From NCBI GenBank assembly GCA_013397455.1, contig VYZB01000240.1, forward strand, positions 550,623 through 614,622: a stretch of 64,000 bases of DNA, read 5' to 3'. The position numbers were made by a program, and so were the translations under genes. Positions 1-12,300 of the stretch are shown piece after piece. Origin of the DNA: Crotophaga sulcirostris (Eukaryota; Chordata; Aves; Cuculiformes; Crotophagidae). The notes beneath the pieces are model-generated. The model was not told the origin of the DNA and did not search any database. It was given only the letters and a program-made list of their open reading frames with translations. Within the stretch, counting starts at the first letter, position 1. Each line of letters starts with the position of its first letter.

Positions 1-3000
1 AGATGCTGGAGGCAGGGAGGATGTTTTCTCTCGGACCAGCCACGGGCAGATAAATCCTCCAAGGTTTGAAAAACCTGGGGTAAATCAAATTAGAGGCTTT
101 CCTCTAGACAGCGAAGGGTACGTTTGGTGATGGGGGGGTGGGGGGCAGCCTGCGGCTCAGGAATGAACAACTGCAAGGGATATGTTTTTAAATGGTTTCC
201 CAGCTGTAAGATGCACATAATTGTGGCTTTCCTTCATCTGGGAGACTTCAAGAACGGATGGTTGATAAGAGTTCATACCAGCAAAGGCAGAAAAACACAA
301 GCCAGGGTATCTGGTTTCAGTCTGTCCGTACCCGCAGCATTCGATCTGATTTTGGCCCTCTCTTCCCGCCCCTGCATGTACACAATTATCTGAATTCCTT
401 TCTCTGCTGCTTCCTCCCCTCTGAAGCCTTGCAGACTGGCCCTGCTGCTTTTTCCGTTGCTTGAGGGACGGCTGCGCTTTGGGGCTCTCTCCTTTCCCGG
501 CTCACAGAGGGGTCTGTGCTGCGGCCAAAAGGACCAGCACTCCTCAGAGGGCAGCAAGCAACCCTGAGGATGGGAATTCATTCCCCATCCCCATGTTTTT
601 TAGGCTTTTGTGGTAGGAAACACCCTAAAAATCATGAGATTTCTGCTATTCTAACCAGTATCCAGTGTTGTTCCTTTGTGCCTCAGTTTCCCCTTTATGC
701 ATCACCTCTGCCTCTCGCCTCTGGTTGCATTCAGAAAGCCCCTTGCATTGCAGCAGGGGATCCCCAGGAACTATGGCAGAAGCAAAAGTGCAGGCTGGTT
801 TCCTGGGCAAAGGTGTGGCCAGCAAGGTAGATGAATTTGAGGACAAAACTGAAGGATTGGTGTCCCACCTCAGGCTGCCACCACCTCCTTTTCCCCAACC
901 AGGAACCCTAGTCAAGTGGAAAGGGGACCCTTTCTAAAATGCCAGTGTGTGTAAATGGCTTTTCAAAACACAGTTCTCTATCCTTCTCAGGGCTTGCCAC
1001 ACGCTGGCTTTTCTCACAAGCGAGGGCATGAGCTTACCTGCTCACAGAGGTCCTCGGGCTTCTAATCAACATGGTATTTTTCCTAAACAGTGGCATTTTT
1101 GCATCCTCCAAATCACAAAAATATTTTACATTTCAAACACATGCTACCGACTGTTTAGGTTCTGGGGACAGCTGACAACTCCATAAGCTATTTTGAGAAT
1201 ACCCCTTTGGTGCCAATCCAGCCAGTGCCTACAGTGAGTATAACTTTATGTATAACAGATTATCCCTTCTTCCTTTGACTCTGCTATAAAAATATTTAGG
1301 CATATATTAATCCATGCATAAACACAAACAAAGCATATGCAGATCGAGTTGTCCCATCCTTAAACTGAACAAAAATTCTTGTTTTCACAAGCACATCTAA
1401 AAGTTTCATGAATTTGGCTGCAATTTTCCATGTGTTTTGATTTGGGTTTTAGTCTTTTTGATGAAAGTTATATGTACAAGTTTTAGCATGGGACTCGCAG
1501 AACCGAAAAGCCTTTGAAAATTCTTCTGCTGTCCCTGTGACATCGCTTTCTGACATCCATTTTTAACTGATAGAGAAAAAGCTTCTCTACAAACTCTAGA
1601 AACAAGTGGGGATGCCTGCAGCTACAGAGCAAATGCCTTTGGTTTGTGAGAAGCAGGCAGAGGGAGGACAACACGAGGTGAAGAGGATCCTTTGTAGGAA
1701 GCCTCAGGGTGTTTGTGGGCATGGCAGGAGAGAGGCAAGATTGCATGCACAGCCTGCACTTGGGTAAACCTTATCTTCAGCTTGCTACGTGGCACCAGGT
1801 GCTTCTTCAGGCAGGAGGGAGGCAAGGGGCACCCCACCTCCCCAGGTTAAGGAATTGTACTATTTTGCTAAAGTTTGGCCAGGCACTCTGCTGGGAGCAC
1901 ATCTTAACTCATCTAGGTAGCAAGTACCTGGTTTGTGTGTGCGTGTCCATCCCACCCTGCTGGTTGTGAGTCCATCTCCAAACCAGTTTTGAGCAGCCAC
2001 CACCTCACCTCCAACTTAGCACATCTCTTCTGCTTCGGGGTGGCTGCACGTTTAACGGCGCTCTGATAAAAGCCAAGCCAAAATAACTCCCCATGCTTCC
2101 TGCCTTAGGTCTGCTTCATATGGCTCACAGAAACACTCAGCCCATGCATAGTTGGAAGGCTTAGAACTAGGTCAAGACAAACTTAATTTCCTCCAGGTCC
2201 AGGTGGGACGCGGCTTTGCAAGCCAGGCGATTTACATGCCGCCTTTCAGCTTTCCACCCACTGCTGTCCCAGCCTCTGACACAACAGTCACAGCAAAGCC
2301 TTCAGCGTTTTTGGAGCATGGTTGTTTTCCACTCACCCCACGGTCCAAAACAGCTGGACCATTTTTTAACCAGGCTCCAGAAAACAAAAACAATTGACAA
2401 GGAAGAGGAATCACCTTTGGGCATGGAAAATTTTCAGCTCAAGCAGCATAAGTTTCAGAAGGTTTTGAGCAGATAAAAAAACACGAGATGCTGGAAGGCA
2501 AAACGAATAAACCTGGCTGTGGATATTACGATTGATACTTGCCATATGCTTTTTTAAAGCAGTCGTTCCCAAGGCAGCTGGGATCAATGGTCCCCAGTTT
2601 GCCAAGCTCAGGAACGAGCAAGGTTAAGGGGTGAATCAGAGGTGTTTGGTGGTGAGCACCTCATGGAGGGACCCTACCCATGACGATGACAACCTCTGCC
2701 AGATTAGAGGGTTTCTGTGTCCCCAGCAAGATCTTCCTGGGTATTTCAGATCTCTGCATTTTAAGCTGCCACATAGGTCTTAACAGTGGTCCCCTTGGCT
2801 GGCAAATCCAGGCTTGAGTTGGGTCGTGGAGATGAGGAGAGAGGAACAGGGGATGTTCACAAGAGCCCAGGTTGCCTGCCATAGCTTGCATCCAGCCCAT
2901 TGTCCTGGTAGCCAGGCAAGACAGAGTTCTCATGGCCAGAAGTAACCCAAATTCAGACTTTCTGGCCCGAGAGTCAAGACACTGAGATTCTTCCTCCTCT

Positions 3001-6000
3001 CCAGCTTGGCATTTCCTAATCTAAAAAAGAAAACCCCAATTTCTGGAGCTGCTTGCTTTGGCATTTTATAACTTCACGCCAGCCCATGCTGACCTTTTCT
3101 CTCCCAAGGCATGGGGGCCAACACGTGCAATCCCAAGTCACGTTTTGCATTGTTCGCCGTTGTTTTTCCCCGTCCTCATGCCCGCGGGGCAGGACGCATG
3201 CCGCGCTGGTGCGGCGGGCGGGCGTACCGGGGCTATGACATAATGCAATAACCAAACTAGCCTCATTTATTTATTCAGGAAAAATATTAAGGGCAGCTGC
3301 TACTTAGCGCCGACTGAAACATTTTATTGATTTTTCTAAAGCAGGAGCATCCGCTTTTGTGTTGTAACCCAGCATTGCTGGAACCCAGTGGTTGGACTGT
3401 TCCAGAATAACTCATCCCCATCACATTTTCCTCCTCTTGATGAATATAAAGAGGTTCTCCAACCCTCAAGCTACACACCTGGGTCACAACCAGAGAGGTC
3501 ACTGCCTGACATGCTTGCTCTTCCACATCTTACTCAGCCGTTATCTCCAAGCAGATCCAACTCAACAGGGGACTTCTTCCCCATTCACCCTGTAACATGC
3601 CTGTAACATCATACCAGCTATTGTGTAGCACTTAGCATAATAAAGCCTTAATTAACAGCATTGACAAGGACCAGTGGTAGCTTGAGTAGGCTTTTGTTGT
3701 ACTTTTCCCTATATTAAACCTTTCTGGTTATTCTCATTTTAGAAGGATGAGTTTCGAGATGGTGGCAATGGGGATCTCCAACTGAGTTTGTTCAGCACTT
3801 TCTCGTGGGCTGATTTAACATTTACTTCCTTGGTGCTTGTTGGTTTCCCAGAGAGGAAGATTGCAGAGCTCTTTTGTCCCCATTGCCCAGCAATGATTCC
3901 TGCTCTGCTTGTGTCCTACCTCCTCACACCAGGCAGCCTACCACTCCCCAGCCTGCCTCACAGCAGTGTTGCTCCCTGCTCCAAACCTCCACAGCCTGCA
4001 AAAAAAGCAGCCTTTGAAGTTAGCATCTCATTAAAATGAATGTGTTGGGTATGCTTACAGAGCAGGCGCAATCTGGAGAGGAAAACTTCAAAGGAGGAAA
4101 AACTCAGCGGCAGGGACGGTGCCGAAGGCAGCAGAGCTGCTGGGGCCACATGAACCCATAGAGAAGCTGGCCAGGAGGTGAGGAGTGTGCCCAAAGGTGT
4201 CACTTATAAAAAATGGATAATTGCAATTCAAACTCCTTTTTGGAAGGATGCTCAGTCATAAACCGCACCCGAAGGCAGCATCATCAGCCCATGGACATCG
4301 TGCCCTGCACCAACCCACCGAGTGGGGCTGGGGTCTTGGCTTTCACCCATGCTGCTTTTACTTCCCCAAGCTGAAGTGGAAGGGAGGAGGAAACAGTCTA
4401 TAAACTTCTCAGTGACTGCTGAAATCAGTACCAGCTGGTGTGGGGCGAGCAGCTGGTATGTGCTCACAACCCTCATACCCCTGCTCACTGCCTGACCCCA
4501 GCCCCAAACACAAAGCAAGAAGAGCTGGCACTTCTCAGGCAAGGATTTTGGCTGGCCAAAGCCCAAACAGGGGGAGAGAGGATAGGACCTGGGCACAGAA
4601 CCATTTTTTTACATTCCCAACTTCAAAAGAAGCTGAAAAAGCATCCTTTAAAAAAAAAATCAAAACATTTTGCTGCATTTCCTATTTCATTCGCACTCTT
4701 GGTCATTTTATGGAAATTATTTCAATCCCTTTGTAACTAAATTGACCCTAATCCTATATAAGTAAGGATTTCAGTGACCTGTTTCAAAGTTTCCTGTGAC
4801 CAGGGTTCTGCTCTTGCTGCCGTCTTATATCAGCTCTGAAGCTCTTGGCTCTCATGATTTCCACTCTGTGCTCTTGGGCCGAGGAATGCTCCTTGTGGGG
4901 CTGGGGAATGCTCTGAAAGCAAGGAAAAAAACAGAGTAGCAAGCCCTGAATTCACTGTACAGCAGAAACAGCATTGCATGTGTAATATAGCAGTGCATAA
5001 CAAGTACATCCTCTTTTACAAGATACAGGGCAAGAGAAATGCTAGGAAACTATGTTCAGCTAAGATCTTCACCATATATCACCTCTCAGTCCAGGTACTA
5101 TAATCACACATTGTTATAATGTAGTATTATGCCCTTCAGCTATACCTTGGGGAACCACAGGCACCAGCTCATCAAATCCCACATGCGCTCTCGGAGCTGA
5201 AGGGATGTGCTGCAATTTCCCAACCAAGGAAGCTGAGGCACATGCAGAAAGAGCAATTACATAGCAAATCGGTGCATGAGCTGGGATTGAAATTAAACTC
5301 TGCAGGGTTCTGCTGTCCTACCAACAGCTTAGTGCCAAGAAAAAAAAACCTGTCCCTTCTCTGTGAAATCCACTATGGACTTTGGTTCTTCTTTTAAGAA
5401 TGAGTCCCACAGCTCCACACCTCATCATTCAGCCATTCCTGCAGGATTGCATTAGGAACCCTCTGTGAGCCTGGCTTTCAGCAGTGGATCTGGGAAGTGC
5501 CACAGGAGTAGCCACCAGCTGAGCATCTTTGACAGGCTTTGATGAAAGCCTTGCCGAGCCTCTCTGGGTTTAAAGGATGATAAACATGAACCTCGACTTT
5601 GGGAGCATCCATTAAAGCACAAAATCATTATGGGAAATCTCTCTGTAATTTAGCAGGGGCTCATTTTATAGCTCCTGAATGCAAGCAGGGCCGTACTTCC
5701 CTTTCTGGTGTCTGATGAGTTGGGAGGTAGAGCCAGCCCTTCTGGGGGCCCAGGCACAAGACTTTGGGTTTACTGGGACACTTCAGGATGGTCTCTGCAG
5801 AAACAAGGAGCAGGAGGAAGCAGCAACCACAAAGGGTCTGGCTACAGTGGTGAGGGAGCACTGGGTAAGAGAGGAGGAAAGACCAGACCACAGGTTTTTT
5901 TGAGGTATTACCCACCTTCCTCAGCCAGGAGCTGATCCTGTCTCCCCCTGCAAGGCTCAAACTGCAGTGGGCAAAGACTGGGTTTGCAAACATGAGGATC

Positions 6001-8554
6001 ACAAGCCAGACTCAGAGTACAATTTCTCCAGTGTACATAGCTCATTTTTAAGGAAACTGAGAAACCCCTGAGGTCTCCTCACCTTTTTAAGCTCCACATA
6101 GATACTATCAGGTTTTTTTTAGCGCTGTGCTACTCTATTTGAGTGACCTGGAGGGGGTAATTGAGGAGGAAAAATCTGCATGCAGACATCACACATCTCA
6201 TAATTTCTTTGCCTGCAGTGGACACGTTTCCACACTTTCCACCACCAAATTGTGTCACTCACGCAGCAAGCAGATGCCCCCCTTTTCCCATTACCATTTA
6301 TGATTTTTCAAAATTGCAACTTAGAACCAGATTTTCAAAAGCAATCATCATCCAACATCCCAGAGAAGAAGAAACTCAGGGAGTAACTCCCTTGGGGGTT
6401 GGGAGGGCAGTTTTTATCACGCAATTCTTTCCTTCTCCCATGCTGAGAGACTGGGTCTGTGAATGGGCAGGTTTTACTCCTTGATGTAGATCTTCCATAG
6501 AAAATGTGGAGAGAATAAGGAGCAAAATGTTATACAGCATGAATTGAAACATAAGCACATGTCAGATTGGGAAGAATAACCCCTTCATGGCCAGGTGTAG
6601 CAGCTTCCTTTGGGTGACCTCTGTATCTGGCCTTAGTATTGCTCCTATTGCTCCATCAGCTGAGATAGGCTGCTTTAATGTGCAATCACAGAAAACAGAA
6701 GTGGAAACTACTTTCCAGATCATCTGATCCTGCCAGGGCTGGTAATCAGGCATTAGCTAAGTGATGGCTGAACAGCAGCCACATCTGCCCACTGTGACCC
6801 TGCATGTGGGATGGGAAAGAGGAGCAGGAGGTGAGCTGGCAGAGCCATGCCAGAGCCCTGGGGTACAGCAGGGATGATGTCCACAGGGTAGACTTGCTCA
6901 TTCATCTCGACACAGCAGGGAAGCTAAAACACCCTGTTAGCACTGAGCTGCTGTGAAATCCCCATTTTTCCCGTTGGCTGGAGCCAAAAATGTTGCTGGA
7001 AACCAGAAAGGACCAGTGGAAATAAGATCCTGCACTACAGCAGCAGCCAGAGCAGGGCATCTTACCCAGAGTTAAAGACATCGGCTTGCAAATCTCCAGC
7101 TTTGCTCTAAGAGCAGCTTTGTGCTTACCTCCCTCGTCTTGAGCGAAATTTAAAAAAATCAGTGGAAACAGATGAGCTCAGTGTTGTTTTCTACTTGGTT
7201 TCACCTTGTTTTACAGTGCATATGGGTTCAGGGAAGAGCAGGGCATGGTGATTTGTCATGTGAGCATCCTCCACCCCTTGCTGGGGAAGATAATTTAAAA
7301 AAAAAAAAAAGAAACTGATCTTAAAGGTTGCCCCAGGCTCAAGCAGAAAAATCGCTCCACAGTATCTTCTGCCTCCCTGTAGTTTATTTTCCTTTCCTGA
7401 GTCCCTTCCCAGCTGGGGCTGCAGCAGCACCAGAGTTAGGAAAGAACCAGCCTGTCATCTGTCAGACGTGAGCACACACAAACCACCGCCGCTTGCTCAC
7501 ACCAAGCAGTTAAGCTTTCCTAAGTGGTCCTGGGCAGCCTGTCAAGTCCCAAGCTCGTCTGCAGAATGTGGTTGTAATTAGATAATTAATAACTTTGAGA
7601 AGGAAAGGAAAGGAAATAAGCTAAATGGAAGCTTTCCTTAGTGGGAGGAAATAATTATATCTGCTTTTTGATATATGAGCTGAGGTGGCTTTCTGAAGGC
7701 AGAAACAGCATCTTGCCTGCAAAGGCATCGCTCCCCCAAGTTAGATGGCATCTCCCACGGGCACTGCTGGGTCACAGAGTCTGCCCCACCAGCCCACAAA
7801 TGAGTAGCAGCAGGTTGCTGCAGATCAGAGCAAACCCTAGAGGTAACAGGGCTTCCCTACTTGTTGATGTGTCTTGTAACATCCCAATAAAAGAGGCAGA
7901 GGGTTGTGCCACACAGGGTTGTGCCACCGGGAACCATGTGGAAAAATGGGCTTTATCACAACATCCCTCGGAGCTGGAGAAGCTGCTGTCAGTGTATGGA
8001 CTTTTTGATAGATGCATTGCTCCTGCCTACGCATTTACCATTTCGCAGCACAGTGAAAAAAAGGCTGCACATTACCAGACTCTAAACTTCAGCTACACAT
8101 CCAAAAGTCAAAGGAATTGTTATGATTTGGTTGATTTTTGTTGGTTTTTGGATGTGCTTAGATATTGTGTTAATGTGTTATCTCAGGATGGAAAGAAAAC
8201 GTATTTCCATCCAGCAGAATTTACCTGATTTTGCAGGAGGAGCTGAGCATCCCTGTGAGTAGGGTTTCTAGAGCCCACCACGGGTGCCTGAGCATCAAGT
8301 CTCCCCATTTCATATCCTTAAGGGCTGCTCCTGGTTCACTGGATCTTGCCCAGATGCTGGATTAATGGTGCTCCTCGGTGCTGCTGGGACCAGGGGCAAG
8401 TTTCAACACATGGTTATGGGTGTATGTGAACTACATCCTTGATTTGTAAGGGAAAAGGACTTACGAGACAGCATATCTCATAAGGATGTCTTGTATTCTG
8501 TGCATTTTTTTTCCTGTATTTTTTTCTTATTTTCTTTTTTTTATTTCTCTCTAG
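1..8554 (+). other. Putative TWIST2 intron 1, partial; no gene recognised
   Basis: If 8555-9355 is the TWIST2 terminal exon, this stretch is its intron and the coding exon lies left of the window. Contents seen are a MIR-like relic at 5212-5337, a small CpG-rich patch at 3160-3235 and an A-run at 7297-7310. The 195-codon plus frame at 7641-8228 has no recognisable domain and is treated as chance. Confidence 0.4.
5212..5337 (+). mobile_element. Ancient MIR-like (CORE-SINE) relic
   Basis: The stretch GGAAGCTGAGGCACA, a run to CATAGCAAATC, then GAGCTGGGATTGAAAT and a CTGCTGTCC region follows the order of the MIR consensus (gaaactgaggca ... acacagcta ... gagctgggattcgaac ... tctcctgac). Similarity is by eye. 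MIR relics are known to be rare in bird genomes. Confidence 0.55.
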
Positions 8555-9057
8555 ACTGTCCGGTGTCTGAGACTGAAGTGGAATTGGGATATATCCAAGT
8601 TTGTAGCTTCTGAAACCTTAACAACCTCAAGCAAACTGGTCCAAAAGACCCCTCTTGACCTCCCTCACTCTGAACTCTTGCAGGGCACTTAGACTGAGCA
8701 GAAAACAGCACCAAAGCTAACGGTCTGAAACTTTGCAACATCTCTCCCCAAGCAACTGACCAAAGAGAAAAGAGAACCAACATTCCTGGTTATTCATTGT
8801 TGTTGGGTTCTCTGTGTGTTTGTCTGTGTGTTTGGTTTTGTTTCTAATTATTTTTTTTTCTGAAAAATCTTAATTCAGGAACACATTTATAAGAAACCTT
8901 TGGGTTTGGACTTTACTTCCCCTTAGTTGTATTCTTTTTTTTTATTTTGATTTTGGTTACTTTTTTTTTTTTTCTGTCTGCTTTTAAAATTCAAAACCTA
9001 ATTTCTTGTACAGTAATGTCAAAACTGGACCAAGGCTCTCAGAAAAAAAAAAAATAG

Positions 9058-9062
9058 AAGAA

Positions 9063-9097
<35 letters not shown>

Positions 9098-9102
9098 AGA
9101 AA
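9058..9102 (+). repeat. GAA trinucleotide repeat with one GAG interruption
   Basis: About fourteen GAA units are present, interrupted by one GAG, following an A-run at 9042-9054. It lies inside the putative TWIST2 3' UTR exon. Confidence 0.97.
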
Positions 9103-9327
9103 CCCACCAAGTCCCCAGATCCCTGCATGATTTGTTTCAAGTACAGCCTGGATTAAAGATTGCCCTCCACGCTGCCGCCTCTTCCTTATCGCTCCATGGT
9201 TCGCTACCGCTCCCCATCCCCTTTTTTTTCTGTTCCAGTGTATATGTTGCTTATTTGTTTTATTTATTGAGATATTTTTAACGAGCTAAGAGACTGCAAT
9301 GTCGCTGTGTATACTGCTTCTCTTGCC

Positions 9328-9339
9328 AATAAAAATAAA
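9328..9339 (+). terminator. Double AATAAA polyadenylation signal of the putative TWIST2 exon
   Basis: The sequence contains AATAAA twice in immediate succession (9328-9333 and 9334-9339), and a G/T-bearing stretch follows at 9341-9366. Cleavage would fall near 9355. It marks the right-hand end of the putative plus-strand transcript. Confidence 0.55.
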
Positions 9340-9355
9340 GATGTCATGCAGCTTC

Positions 9356-12300
9356 TGGGGGTATGAGATTTACATTCTTGTCTACACAGCTCCGTGCAAA
9401 AGCTAAGCTGCTTCCGCGCACCCCACAATGTTTCAACACTTACCAGTTTGGCTAAAATCTGTTTCCCAGGTAGTGGGTGATGGGATGCAGAACTTGTCCA
9501 GGATGACATCTGCTGCCAGGAGTAGTTGCTGACCTACTTGCACCCTGGCTAAGGAGGTTTTCTTAGGCTGCAGGGGCTGCAGAGAAGGCACCTCTTCAGC
9601 TCTGTGGTCTCTAATTCGCCACTTGAGTGACTTCCACTCTCAGCAGAGCCCGTTATTAAGCACTATGCAAAACATCTGGGTACACATCAGACCCACCAAT
9701 CTGCACACTTGCCTTCAATTAGAGTAAAAGTGAGTAGGTCTCCATCACGCTGGCTGGTGGAAAAGCTGCGGGCAAGTGTTTCTCAGAGAGAAGAGGGGCT
9801 GCACGAACACACAACAATGGAAATGTTGTGTCCATGACCCAGAGAGGCCTCTGCATGTTGTGCCCAGAAGAGATGCATAACCCACAAAAGCCAGTTGCAC
9901 TACAGAAACGGTCACTCAGAGTCACTGCTCTGCTCCTCCTTCCCACCTACTTCCACCACGGAAGCAAACATTGGTGGGCTTCGCCAGTGCTCGCTAACCT
10001 TCCTCTGCCACCTTGTAGAGCCCCATCAGATCCTTGGTCATACACATGCTGAATCCAGGTTTCAATTTGCAGGTCATAAGTAACATGCTTAAAAATAATT
10101 CATTCTGGAAAAAAAAAAAAAAATCCTTTAAAGAACAATCACGGTGGATCTAGAAACATGGGGCTAAGTTATCCCAAATAACTTTTATTCTCACACATTT
10201 TCCCTGCTGGGTTAAAGAGGATGCTGATTAGCATGACAGCATCTGGGCTGCAACACTGAGGTGACAGAGAGAGTTTGATTAAAGGGCAGGTCTCTGGCAA
10301 AGGCAGTTTGGGAGCCTCAGCATTCGTTGTTGAGATTATCAACTCTACTTCATAAAGCAAGAGGCAAAACAGATCTTTGTAAGAAAGATCTGCTCGGAAA
10401 TTGGCAGGGAGTGACATGCTGAGAGGGGGGAGGAAGAAAAGATGGTGAAGGATAATAGACTATGGAAAAAAAAAGCAATGCTGTGGTGTCTAGAGCCATT
10501 AAAAATAAATCATGTCATTCCATCTAAACCAGCTTCAGAGAAAAACATTTTAACATGCCAAATCAAGAACATACATGTGTGTATCAGATGCATTAATTGC
10601 CTGATAGGTTTCAGAGCTTGAACGTCAAATGTTTATTTTAGAACAAGTACAATTGCATAGAATAAAAGACATCAAATCCATTAGAAGCTCTTACTTTCTT
10701 AAAAGTAAATGACGTCTCAGTTGGGCTTTTGGTACCAGTAGAGCCAAAAATACCATTTAAGAAGGTGAATTTAACAGATGTCATGCAATGCAGCATAACA
10801 AGCAGCAAATGGAATATTTTTCTTTCTCAGGGGTATGCATGTTTCTGTGTTAGTTTCTACAGTTTTGTGAATATTTAATGATGCTCCAGATTGCGCAAAA
10901 ACTGATTTCACCACAAGGAGTGACATTTTCCAAGCATGGGCACCCAAATCCAACTTCTGACAAGCCATTAATAAGGCTGAAGAGGCAATTCCACTGCTCC
11001 ACTCTCTGAGGATATCATCAGGACCTGAGATAGCCAGATCTACCCAAGCCGCGGGTCAGAAGTGTGCAGTCATAGTGGTGCCACCATAGCTGCCACAAAC
11101 CTTCCTTAACGTTACAAAGGATCAGGGCTGCTGAACCCCATGCTCCAATGCCATACATTTAAGGTCTTGTCATGGTAGATCAAATTATTTTGTCCCTCTT
11201 TCTGCAAAGTGCACTAGCAACCACTAGTAAAAATAAATGCTCACAAGCACCCATTGGCACTTCTTCCATGAACTGTGGGTGTTAGCCAAGGCTCCTGTGG
11301 GTGAATGACCATGGGAGGATAAATTTGGAGCCCAGAAATGTGACATGACACCTTTTTTGCAGGCAGAAAAAGAATTAACTCTAAAAGCTGGTCAGAAGAC
11401 AACCATGCCATGAAGCTCAGATGAATGGCTTCAGCTCCTGACGGGAGAACTGAGACCACCTAAAGCTCCAGCAAGTTCTGACAATTTGGGAGCTTTAAAC
11501 TCTACAGATAGATTTTTAACAGAAAACACATTTTAATTGACGAATAAAGAGGCACACGTTTCAATCAGCTGCTGACAAGGCTTTTCATCTTGTATGAGTT
11601 CATCCTCCATGAGCTGCGGCCCATAGCCAATGACATGGGTCAGTTAAGAAGAAGACAAAGTAAAGGTAAAACCCATATCCTAAAACTTCAGCAATGTTGC
11701 CATGCACAGGACATCACATAGACATATTTACTTTTCTTTTTTGTACAGAGGAGTTTTTTTTCCACTAACTTTTATCACACCGTTCACCCTTATTCCCAAG
11801 GTGATCAAATCTGTCCTTCCCAATCCCACTCTGCATGAAACCCAGTGCCTTGTGAGAAATGGAAATGTGCCCAAGGGCAGGGACAGACTCTCTTGTGCAA
11901 AAGAGAATGAAACAGAAAAAAAATCCCTTAATGCAGCAGGCAATAGCTCCTGATAACAGGGTTGCTCCTTTGTGGCAGCACGCAAATACACGCACATGCA
12001 GAGCTTGGCTAAATACCAGTCCTGGACTATTTGGTATCTGCATACATGCAAGGCTACAGAAAGCACCCAGTGCATGCTATTTTGTGTAGGGGTCCAGCTA
12101 ACAACAACGCAAAATATTCACTGGAAAGAAGCCAAGCACTAAGGTATTGCTGTAAAACATACTGGGTTGTTTTTTTAACTCAATCCCAGCTCAGCTTAGC
12201 TCAGCCAAACCCCTCTATTTTCAAAACAAGGGAAAAATTACTTTGGTTGCGTCTTGCATTTTCGGATAGAGTCCTTGATATAGACCAAATGAGAAAAAAA

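Larger units (their letters stand above)
8555..9355 (+). other. TWIST2: Putative 3' terminal non-coding exon, probably TWIST2 exon 2
   Basis: A long T-rich tract (about 8500-8550) ends in CTCTCTAG at 8554, a strong splice acceptor. It is followed by about 800 bp without a convincing ORF, closed by two AATAAA hexamers at 9328-9333 and 9334-9339. This has the shape of a last exon carrying only 3' UTR. In human 2q37.3 TWIST2, a bHLH repressor of mesenchymal differentiation, lies beside HDAC4 in convergent orientation, has its whole coding region in exon 1 and an untranslated exon 2. Strand and position here fit that arrangement. The coding exon is not in the window, so identity is inferred from order and structure. 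An unrelated lncRNA end is the main alternative. Confidence 0.5.

Noticed and set aside
7641..8228. 195-codon open frame on the plus strand
   Set aside because: No recognisable domain, composition like intronic sequence, no splice context; taken as chance.
9006..9281. Frame with a long poly-Glu run
   Set aside because: The Glu run is the GAA repeat; the frame lies in a probable 3' UTR.
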